DNA from: Candidatus Zambryskibacteria bacterium RIFCSPLOWO2_02_FULL_39_14
GTDB lineage: Bacteria; Patescibacteriota; Minisyncoccia; Phycocordibacterales; Zambryskibacteraceae
Length of the DNA stretch: 7,131 nucleotides
Direction: 5' to 3'
NCBI GenBank assembly: GCA_001824135.1
Contig: MHWM01000006.1
Coordinates: forward strand, 1 to 7,131
Numbering within the stretch: position 1 is the stretch's first letter; every line of letters begins with the position of its first letter. This document shows positions 1-5,062 of this stretch, in pieces. A program made the translations under genes and the position numbers. A model generated the notes under the pieces. It was not told where the DNA came from. It saw nothing but the letters and a program-made list of their open reading frames with translations, and did not search any database.

Positions 1-367
1 ACTGCCACCCGTAGGTGTATGGACCGTGTCTCAGTTCCATCGGTGGGGGTCACCCTCTCAGGTCCCCTAAGCGTCATCGCCTTGGTAGGCCATTACCCTA
101 CCAACTAGCTGATACTTCGCAGGTCACTCAGAAAGCGGATTGCTCCTTTGGTATTTCTACCACATTTGGGATTACCTCCGCTTTCGCGAAGCTATACCAA
201 ACTTTCCGGTGTGTCCCTACGTGTTACTACCTCGTCTGCCACTAACATTACGGCGCTTTTGATCTTGATGTAATCGCAATCTTGAGCAATTGTAATGTCC
301 GTTTGACTTGCATGCCTCATCCACGCCGCCAGCGTTCATCCTGAGCTAGGATCAAACTCTAAATATT
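1..367 (-). rRNA. rrs: 16S ribosomal RNA, 5' part (truncated by window edge)
   Basis: The reverse complement starts with the 16S 5' signature AGAGTTTGATCC (350-360 on the minus strand), followed by the conserved GATGAACGCTGGCGGCGTG stretch and GCATGCAAGTC. It continues through the V1 and V2 regions to CCTACGGGTGGCAGT at the window edge, roughly E. coli positions 8 to 357. The mature 5' end is set near 367 by counting about seven bases upstream of the AGAGTTTGATC block, so it is approximate. The remaining three quarters of the gene, including the anti-Shine-Dalgarno tail, lie outside the window. Base changes at the 27F site and at the 340-357 region are of the kind seen in Patescibacteria. No insertion or intron is present in this part. 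Identity is certain; the exact lineage is inferred. Confidence 0.97.
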
Positions 368-368
368 A

Positions 369-398
369 ACCTGCCTCCGCATAAAGCTTCGGCAAGGT
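369..398 (-). repeat. Imperfect hairpin directly upstream of mature 16S
   Basis: On the minus strand ACCTTGCC (391-398) can pair with GGCAGGT (369-375) with a single bulged T. A further CCG/CGG pairing inside closes over a loop containing AAGCTTTATG. It ends only a few bases before the mature 16S 5' end, so it may take part in 5'-end maturation. It could also be an alternative fold of a half that normally pairs with the 3' spacer. Confidence 0.4.
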
Positions 399-530
399 AC
401 AACGGAACAAAAGAGAAAACGATATAAATCATTCTCATCTTATGCACACTCTTGAGTTTAGATTATGCTCATAGTCACACTCTCTAGTTGCTTTTTCGAA
501 AATGTGGCTGGTTTCATTTTTTAAGAAATA

Positions 531-582
531 GAACAGTTTCTTGCTTCGACCGCCATAGCCTTAGCGACGGCGGTCACTGTTC
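531..582 (-). repeat. Bulged 14-bp stem-loop in the rRNA leader
   Basis: GAACAGT (531-537) is complementary to ACTGTTC (576-582), and GACCGCC (548-554) to GGCGGTC (569-575). The right arms are contiguous while the left arms are separated by ten bases (538-547). The result is a 14-bp helix with one 10-nt bulge and a 14-nt loop. It is the strongest secondary structure in the leader and its inner arm is far more GC-rich than the surroundings. It is not followed by a clean U tract on either strand, so a terminator is unlikely. A processing or antitermination role is inferred. Confidence 0.6.
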
Positions 583-605
583 TCATCTCATTCAATTGTA
601 AATGT

Positions 606-624
606 ACCTGTCTCAACGACAGGT
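606..624 (-). repeat. Perfect 7-bp hairpin with 5-nt loop near the rRNA start
   Basis: ACCTGTC (606-612) and GACAGGT (618-624) form a perfect inverted repeat around a 5-nt loop, read GTTGA on the minus strand. It sits about 20 to 40 bases after the predicted rRNA start. Immediately before it in the transcript lies CGTCTTAAC (634-642), which loosely resembles a boxA. The size of the hairpin is like that of a boxB element, so a nut-like antitermination signal is possible but unproven. Confidence 0.5.
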
Positions 625-650
625 TTATGTGTAGTTAAGACGTGGGAGTA

Positions 651-678
651 AGTATACGGATATTCATTTCCTTTGCAA
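651..678 (-). promoter_or_regulatory. Candidate rRNA operon promoter
   Basis: On the minus strand TTGCAA (673-678, 4 of 6 matches to TTGACA) is followed by a 16-base spacer and TATACT (651-656, 5 of 6 matches to TATAAT). The start would be near 644, giving a leader of about 277 bases before mature 16S. The sequence upstream (about 705-740) is AT-rich, as in UP elements, but also contains an imperfect repeat TAACACC-ATA-GGGTTA (692-707) that could be an operator. This is the best sigma70-like pair I found by eye in this gap; other weaker pairs cannot be excluded. Confidence 0.45.
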
Positions 679-763
679 GCTCTAATCCAGTTAACACCAT
701 AGGGTTACATTTTTAAGAGCTATAGATATTAACTAAACAGTAAATGAGATATGTAAAACTCCA

Positions 764-772
764 TGATATAAT
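764..772 (+). promoter_or_regulatory. Extended -10 promoter for the small secreted protein
   Basis: TGATATAAT is a perfect extended -10 element (TGn followed by the consensus TATAAT at 767-772). No good -35 is visible 16 to 18 bases upstream, as is usual for extended -10 promoters. Transcription would start near 779 and give a 5' UTR of about 30 bases carrying AAAGGA at 801-806, just before the ATG at 810. Confidence 0.55.
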
Positions 773-809
773 TAAAAAGTTATAACTTAATACACAAAAC
801 AAAGGATAT

Positions 810-1340
810 ATGAAAACAGACCTTATGTTTATAAATAAAACCTTATTCGCAACAGTAATAGCTCTTTGCCTTCTAGTTACTGGTATTATCAGCAATTTAG
901 CATTTGCCAATACCGCTAACAATGATTATGTGGAACCAATTAAGGTGAAGACTGAGAACAGTATGGTGGTCAAAGATAAATCTCTTGAAGGGTCAAAAAT
1001 TAATCTTTCAATAGACCAATCTGGATCTGTTAAATTCGGTGGAGCTAAATTTATCTCTCTCTCAGGATCAAATGTTTCGGTCACTATCTCTGGACTTCCT
1101 TTAACTCTTGTCACAAATTCTAATACTCAAATCATCGGAGTGACAAGCATTGGCAATATTAATTCTGATGACATTCTCTCTGGAAAGGGAATCATTGACC
1201 AGTCAACTGGCACTATCACTCTCTCGCTTCTTAGGGACGAATCTCAGTCGTCTGTGATGATTACTGACTTAGAGAAACAAATTCAATCGCTTCTTGATCA
1301 ACTTCGCAAATTGCAGGCTCAGTTCAATAGCATTAGATAA
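810..1340 (+). CDS. Small secreted protein with C-terminal coiled coil, function unknown
   Basis: This 176-residue protein has a Sec signal peptide: a Lys-containing start, a hydrophobic core at about 11-30, and a likely signal peptidase I site after Ala-Phe-Ala at 31-33. Cys20 does not fit a lipobox because Leu precedes it. Residues 55-145 are rich in Ser, Thr, Val and Gly and look like beta-strands; the segment SGKGIIDQSTGTITLSLLRD (124-143) resembles the small beta-barrel repeats annotated as DUF5666-like in Parcubacteria, an untested resemblance. Residues 152-175 form a Gln/Leu-rich amphipathic coiled coil with heptad-spaced Leu and Ile, a tail often seen on surface proteins of this group. 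It has its own promoter, divergent from the rRNA operon. AAAGGA lies only three bases before the ATG at 810; an in-frame ATG at 825 has no ribosome binding site and would still keep the signal peptide. I infer a cell-surface or periplasmic role, perhaps oligomeric; no enzyme motif is visible. Confidence 0.85.
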   Translation: MKTDLMFINKTLFATVIALCLLVTGIISNLAFANTANNDYVEPIKVKTENSMVVKDKSLEGSKINLSIDQSGSVKFGGAKFISLSGSNVSVTISGLPLTLVTNSNTQIIGVTSIGNINSDDILSGKGIIDQSTGTITLSLLRDESQSSVMITDLEKQIQSLLDQLRKLQAQFNSIR

Positions 1341-1386
1341 ACTCTCAAATAGGAGACTTACAGCCATGTGACGGTTTGTAAATAAG

Positions 1387-1407
1387 AAAAAACACTACAT
1401 TGAAGTG
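1387..1407 (-). terminator. Probable rho-independent terminator after secF
   Basis: Read on the minus strand, CACTTCAATGTAGTG (1393-1407) forms a short stem (CACT/AGTG plus one inner C-G pair) and is followed directly by six Ts (1387-1392) and more T-rich sequence. It lies 18 bases after the secF stop, where the minus-strand cluster should end. The stem is weak by itself but is stacked against the larger 11-bp inverted repeat at 1408-1451. On the plus strand no U tract follows, so it would not serve the convergent secreted-protein gene well. Confidence 0.45.
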
Positions 1408-1451
1408 ACTTTCTACAACTTATACTAATTTTTCTGCAATTTGTAGAAAGT
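1408..1451. repeat. Perfect 11-bp inverted repeat spanning the secF stop codon
   Basis: ACTTTCTACAA (1408-1418) and TTGTAGAAAGT (1441-1451) are exact reverse complements separated by 22 bases. One arm lies inside the last codons of secF (the Thr-Phe-Tyr-Lys segment) and the other lies past the TAG stop at 1425-1427. In the transcript it forms a hairpin that contains the stop codon in its loop, just before the candidate terminator. It may protect the 3' end of the mRNA or add to termination. Confidence 0.6.
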
Positions 1452-2309
1452 GACCAGTAACGGAGACGCAACAAAGATTGATGAGTAAGTACCAGCGATA
1501 ACTCCTATTAAAAGAAGGAGTGTGAAATCCTTTGTAGCCGATGAGCCGACTATATAAAGTACGGCAAGAACAATAAGTAGAGTAAGTGAAGTATTTATGG
1601 AACGAGCTATTGTCTGAACTATCGAATTACCCACTGTAGTTTCAAATTCTTCTTTTTTATTCATTTCGACGTTAACACGCAAGTTTTCACGCACGCGATC
1701 GAATACCACAATAGTGTCGTGGACAGAGTAGCCGAGGATAGCAAGAAGTCCAGAGACAAACAGGAGATCTATCTCAATTCCTAGCGCATAGCCAAGATAT
1801 ACAAATATCCCTGTAGGAATTACCACATCGTGTGCCAGAGCGACTATAGTCACCAAGCCATACTTCCACGAACTCACAGGTCTCGAAATATTGCGAAAGG
1901 CGAAAGTTATAAAAAGCACTATCATTAGAATCACCACTAAAATAGCCTTTATAGCCTTGCTCTTAAGCTCTGCACCGGCAGTCGGACCAATGGTATTCTG
2001 TCTCTCGATAGTCGGAGTACCTAGAGCTTTATTTAAGGCAATCCTTTCATCGTTTCCCAATTCACGGGTTCTGATAATATAATTAGTTTTTCCAGATGGT
2101 CGAACAGAGAATCCCCCGAGACTCAACCTTTCAATATTCGATTCAATAAGTTCTTTCTCCGGTCTTTCTACATACTTTGCTTCCGTGATAGTGCCACCCT
2201 TAAAATCTATGGAGAAGTTAAATCCGTACGTAAATATCGCCCAAGCCGATAGAGCTAGAAGGACCCCAGAAAGTGCAAACCATATTCCTCTGTATTGTAC
2301 AACGAACAT
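1425..2309 (-). CDS. secF: Protein translocase subunit SecF
   Basis: SecF works with SecD in the inner membrane, next to SecYEG, using the proton gradient to help pull exported proteins out on the outer side. The 294-residue product is of normal SecF length. It shows a first membrane segment at about 8-28, the periplasmic signature FSIDFKGGT at 32-40, the conserved GPTAGAEL at 108-115, and five further membrane segments at about 120-138, 150-173, 180-203, 240-257 and 262-288. ALAHDVVIPTGIF (157-169) and GYSVHDTIVVFDRVREN (193-209) are family motifs; the second has His where most bacteria have Asn. The ATG at 2309 is fixed by an in-frame TAA three codons upstream. It is only one base after the secD stop (TAAaATG) and has no Shine-Dalgarno site, which points to translational coupling. 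The gene ends at a hairpin and T tract. Identification is firm. Confidence 0.97.
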   Translation of the reverse strand: MFVVQYRGIWFALSGVLLALSAWAIFTYGFNFSIDFKGGTITEAKYVERPEKELIESNIERLSLGGFSVRPSGKTNYIIRTRELGNDERIALNKALGTPTIERQNTIGPTAGAELKSKAIKAILVVILMIVLFITFAFRNISRPVSSWKYGLVTIVALAHDVVIPTGIFVYLGYALGIEIDLLFVSGLLAILGYSVHDTIVVFDRVRENLRVNVEMNKKEEFETTVGNSIVQTIARSINTSLTLLIVLAVLYIVGSSATKDFTLLLLIGVIAGTYSSIFVASPLLVTFYKLQKN

Positions 2310-2310
2310 T

Positions 2311-3639
2311 TTATTTTATGTGGAAACCATTACTGAATAAGAATCTTTTAAACTTGCTCTCCGCGCCAGTCAACTGCGGTCTCGGAGCAATGGTGAAGAG
2401 AAAAGTGCGCGATACTGTGATAGCCGTAAACATAGAAACAACAACACCGACTCCGAGTGTAAGCGCGAATCCTTTCACAGCCGAAGTGCCTAGCCAAAAG
2501 AGAATGATTGCTGTGATAATACTCGAGATATTTGAATCACGTATAGAAAGCCACGCACGACGGAAACCTTCGTGAAGCGCATCATGAATACTCTTTCCTT
2601 TCTTCAATTCTTCCTTACTACGTTCAAAGATAAGCACGTTAGCATCCACAGCCATACCAATAGAGAGAATGAACCCTGCCATACCAGCCGCGGTGAGTGT
2701 TACCGGTATTAATTTAAAGAGCGCAAGAGAGAGAATTATATAAGAAGAAAGGGCTACTACCGAAACAAGTCCCGGCAATCTATACCAAAGTATCATAAAA
2801 ACAGAAAGAATAAGAAAACCTATAATCCCCGCTAACACGCTTGTTTGAAGAGCTTCTCCTCCAAGAGTAGCCCCTATTGTTTGTGAGGTAGCAAGTTCAA
2901 TGGGAATTGGCAGAGCACCATAATTAAGATTGCGCGCCAATTCTTTAGCTTCTTCTGGTGTAAATGAACCAGAAATCTGTGCTTTACCATTTGTAATCTC
3001 ATCCACAATAACTGGAGCAGAAATAACAACTCCGTCTAATACAACTGCCAGAACTTTTCCCTTATGTTTGCGAGTAATATCTGCAAAGAGCTTACCGCCC
3101 TCGCTGTCAAACTCAATACTGACTAAAGCCGCACCAGTTGTAGAGTTAAACTCCACACGCGCATGTGATAGATAACGACCAGACAAGCCGGTTGAAGTAA
3201 ATACTTTATCTAAACTTATATTGGGATTCTTTTCCAACATCTCTTGAGCATTATCCAATGCCAAACGAAATTCAAGTATAGGTGTTTGACCTATCGACTC
3301 CACTGCACGATCAAGATCGGTCACACCCGGCAATTCGACTATTAATCTTTCTTCCCTATTGCCAGAAAGAAAGCCTGCGCTCTCAATCTGCACTAAAGGT
3401 TCAGAAACACCAAAGATATTTACCCTTCTCTCAATAACCTCTTTGAGACTCTCCATAGCACCAGAAACATCTTCTACTTCATGAGTATCAGCTTTGTATA
3501 CAAGCTCTGTACCACCAATAAGATCTAACCCAAAACGAAATGGAAATCTCGCACCAGCTTTCTCACTTCTTACTAAAAACCAACCCACGAGAGCTATAAT
3601 TACAAGCAAGGCAATAGAGATGAAAGTGTGTTTATTCAT
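2311..3639 (-). CDS. secD: Protein translocase subunit SecD
   Basis: SecD is the partner of SecF in proton-driven Sec export. At 442 residues it is the compact form, shorter than the E. coli protein (about 615), with a reduced periplasmic region. A membrane segment at 5-23 is followed by RFGLDLIGGTELVYKAD (35-51), LPGVTDLDRAVESIGQTPILEFR (starting at 103), and the LDGVVISAPVI strand (201-211). Then comes a five-segment membrane domain from about 266 to 417. IGMAVDANVLIFER (327-340) carries the Asp (332) that aligns with the residue known to be needed for proton-coupled function in SecDF. The start is fixed by TAA-CAT-ATG: a stop lies two codons upstream, and no Shine-Dalgarno site is visible. 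The preceding sugar-phosphate transferase ends 27 bases before it on the same strand, so it is probably co-transcribed with that gene. A weak TATTAT inside the end of that gene (around 3748-3753) could be an extra promoter. No yajC is present here. Confidence 0.97.
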   Translation of the reverse strand: MNKHTFISIALLVIIALVGWFLVRSEKAGARFPFRFGLDLIGGTELVYKADTHEVEDVSGAMESLKEVIERRVNIFGVSEPLVQIESAGFLSGNREERLIVELPGVTDLDRAVESIGQTPILEFRLALDNAQEMLEKNPNISLDKVFTSTGLSGRYLSHARVEFNSTTGAALVSIEFDSEGGKLFADITRKHKGKVLAVVLDGVVISAPVIVDEITNGKAQISGSFTPEEAKELARNLNYGALPIPIELATSQTIGATLGGEALQTSVLAGIIGFLILSVFMILWYRLPGLVSVVALSSYIILSLALFKLIPVTLTAAGMAGFILSIGMAVDANVLIFERSKEELKKGKSIHDALHEGFRRAWLSIRDSNISSIITAIILFWLGTSAVKGFALTLGVGVVVSMFTAITVSRTFLFTIAPRPQLTGAESKFKRFLFSNGFHIK

Positions 3640-3666
3640 ATGTTATGCGGCATTATTACAAAATTC

Positions 3667-5019
3667 TTATCTGCCTGCAATGGATACAAGTATCTTGAGT
3701 GTGCGTAAAGCTATTTTTATGTCTAAAAGGAACGATCGATTTTTTATATAATAGAGATCATAAGATAACTTTCTAGCAGTTTCAAGTGTATCAAGATTGT
3801 GATGAGGGTGAGCATCATGATAGATCTGCGCCCAACCAGAGAGCCCTGGTTTGATCAGATGTCGCACATTGTAATAAGGAATTTCTTTTTCATATTGCTT
3901 AACAAGTGATGGCAATTCTGGACGTGGACCTATGAGAGAGATATCACCTCTTAATACACCCCACAGTTGCGGGAGTTCATCTATACGGCTCTTCCTCAGG
4001 AAAGCTCCCACTCTGGTTATTTCATTTTTCATAGAACCATTATAATTACCATTATCATTGACAGTCATACTGCGAAATTTCAAAATCTTTACGACTCTAT
4101 TATTGGCACCAACTCTTTCTTGAGTAATAAATATCGGGCCTCCATCTTCTAGTTTAATAGCTAAAATAACAAAAGGATAAAGAGGAAGAGAAATAAGCAA
4201 TGCACAAGAAGAAATGATTATTTCTGAAAGACGTTTAAGACTGTCATAAGCCATATGCGGAGCTGTAGAAGATATGTTTTCCAAAAACCAATTGTATTTT
4301 AACAATGAGAGAGGTACACGATCGAAGATGTCTTCATAAATCTTATGCATATCTATAAAGTTTATTTTAGAGAAAATAAGGTTATAAAGGTGTGGTAAAA
4401 CTGGTTCAATATTTTTATTGGCAAGATCAATAGCAATGATTGAGACATCCTCGGAGTAAACATAAGAGACAATCTCGTTCCAGAAACCTTTTTCGTCAGC
4501 ACGGTTGAGATCTACAGAAGAAATAAACTTGAGATTATATATAGTATTGTTATTGACTTCTTCATAGAGCTCCTTCATTTCATCTCCAGAACCGATAAGA
4601 ATAGCGTTGTTCGGATGACCTCGCCCTATTATAAAGTATCCGTATATCCTCCAAGCAAGTATCAGTATAAAAGAGACAAAGAGATATATAAACAGAATTG
4701 TTTTAGGAGTAATGCCAAAAAATGGTATGAAGTAGAAAAAGACTACGGCTACAGACGAGTTGGCAAGTTGAGTACTGGCAAGAATACTCGGCAATCTCGA
4801 CTTGAGAATAACTGTATGCTTCTCATACAAACCGGCTATATAGAAAACGAGAATCCACATAGCAAAAAGTAGGCTGAATGGTACCAAGTGTATTGAGAAA
4901 AGTTCTCTTGATGGTATCTCAAGATTACGCAAGAGAAGCGCAAGCCAAAGAGAAACAAAAAAGAATATTAAATCGCCCACAAGAAGGACGGATGACTCTC
5001 TTCTATTTAAGAAACTCAT
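3667..5019 (-). CDS. Polyprenyl-phosphate sugar-1-phosphate transferase (bacterial sugar transferase, WbaP/WcaJ-like)
   Basis: Enzymes of this family move a sugar-1-phosphate from a UDP-sugar onto undecaprenyl phosphate at the inner face of the membrane, the first step of a lipid-linked glycan. The 450-residue protein has the long WbaP-type layout: four predicted membrane segments at about 11-31, 44-64, 86-104 and 106-126, then a Rossmann-like domain (ILIGSGDE at 140-147), and a catalytic domain from about 260. Catalytic motifs are all present: LKR (261-263), a membrane re-entrant helix at 266-290, QERVG (300-304), KFRSM (314-318), SRIDELPQL (344-352) with the Asp347-Glu348 pair, GDISLIGPRPE (358-368), KPGLSGWAQI (390-399) and YDLYYIKNRSFLLDI (420-434). 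The sugar cannot be read from the sequence. It leads the minus-strand cluster with secD and secF and is divergent from a GT4 glycosyltransferase, suggesting a shared surface-glycan pathway. An in-frame TAA four codons upstream fixes the ATG at 5019; there is no Shine-Dalgarno site. Confidence 0.93.
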   Translation of the reverse strand: MSFLNRRESSVLLVGDLIFFFVSLWLALLLRNLEIPSRELFSIHLVPFSLLFAMWILVFYIAGLYEKHTVILKSRLPSILASTQLANSSVAVVFFYFIPFFGITPKTILFIYLFVSFILILAWRIYGYFIIGRGHPNNAILIGSGDEMKELYEEVNNNTIYNLKFISSVDLNRADEKGFWNEIVSYVYSEDVSIIAIDLANKNIEPVLPHLYNLIFSKINFIDMHKIYEDIFDRVPLSLLKYNWFLENISSTAPHMAYDSLKRLSEIIISSCALLISLPLYPFVILAIKLEDGGPIFITQERVGANNRVVKILKFRSMTVNDNGNYNGSMKNEITRVGAFLRKSRIDELPQLWGVLRGDISLIGPRPELPSLVKQYEKEIPYYNVRHLIKPGLSGWAQIYHDAHPHHNLDTLETARKLSYDLYYIKNRSFLLDIKIALRTLKILVSIAGR

Positions 5020-5062
5020 GAACGTGCATTATACAACAAAACCATTATAATGACCATAAGGT
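5020..5062. promoter_or_regulatory. Compact divergent promoter region with palindromic -10 boxes
   Basis: The whole gap between two divergent genes is 43 bases. On the minus strand TATAAT at 5028-5033, with TGGTCA 17 bases upstream (5051-5056, 4 of 6 matches to TTGACA), would start transcription about two bases before the ATG at 5019. A second minus-strand TATAAT is at 5044-5049. It overlaps a plus-strand TATAAT at 5046-5051 because ATTATAAT is its own reverse complement. The plus-strand promoter would start near 5058, about five bases before the ATG at 5063. Transcripts would thus have very short or no leaders. The boxes are seen directly; their use is inferred. Confidence 0.5.

Larger units (their letters stand above)
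368..644 (-). promoter_or_regulatory. 16S rRNA leader (pre-rRNA 5' spacer) with several inverted repeats
   Basis: This non-coding stretch lies between the candidate rRNA start site near 644 and the mature 16S end. Read on the minus strand it holds, in order, a perfect 7-bp hairpin (606-624), a bulged 14-bp stem (531-582), two imperfect repeats carrying AGAGTGTG (plus-strand CACACTCT at 445-452 and 476-483), and a GC-rich imperfect hairpin next to the 16S end (369-398). Known rRNA leaders carry antitermination signals and one half of the processing stem. Which role each element has here is inference, because the 3' flank of 16S that would complete a processing stem is outside the window. I see no convincing ORF or tRNA in it. 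Confidence 0.6.

Noticed and set aside
15..245. Open frame of 76 residues on the plus strand
   Set aside because: It is antisense to 16S rRNA; the rRNA signature explains the sequence.
531..582. Leader stem as a rho-independent terminator
   Set aside because: Neither side has a continuous T tract; the minus-strand side has only a broken TATTTCTT.
368..809. tRNA gene or small coding gene in the rRNA upstream gap
   Set aside because: No T-loop consensus or cloverleaf pairing was found by eye, and no frame has both a start with a ribosome binding site and a plausible protein.
713..922. Minus-strand frame of 69 residues with hydrophobic stretches
   Set aside because: It overlaps the promoter and signal-peptide region of the secreted protein in antisense; the hydrophobicity mirrors AT-rich sequence and there is no ribosome binding site.
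1359..1383. TTACA/TGTAA imperfect hairpin as terminator of the secreted-protein gene
   Set aside because: The stem is interrupted and is followed by an A-rich run, not Ts, on the plus strand.
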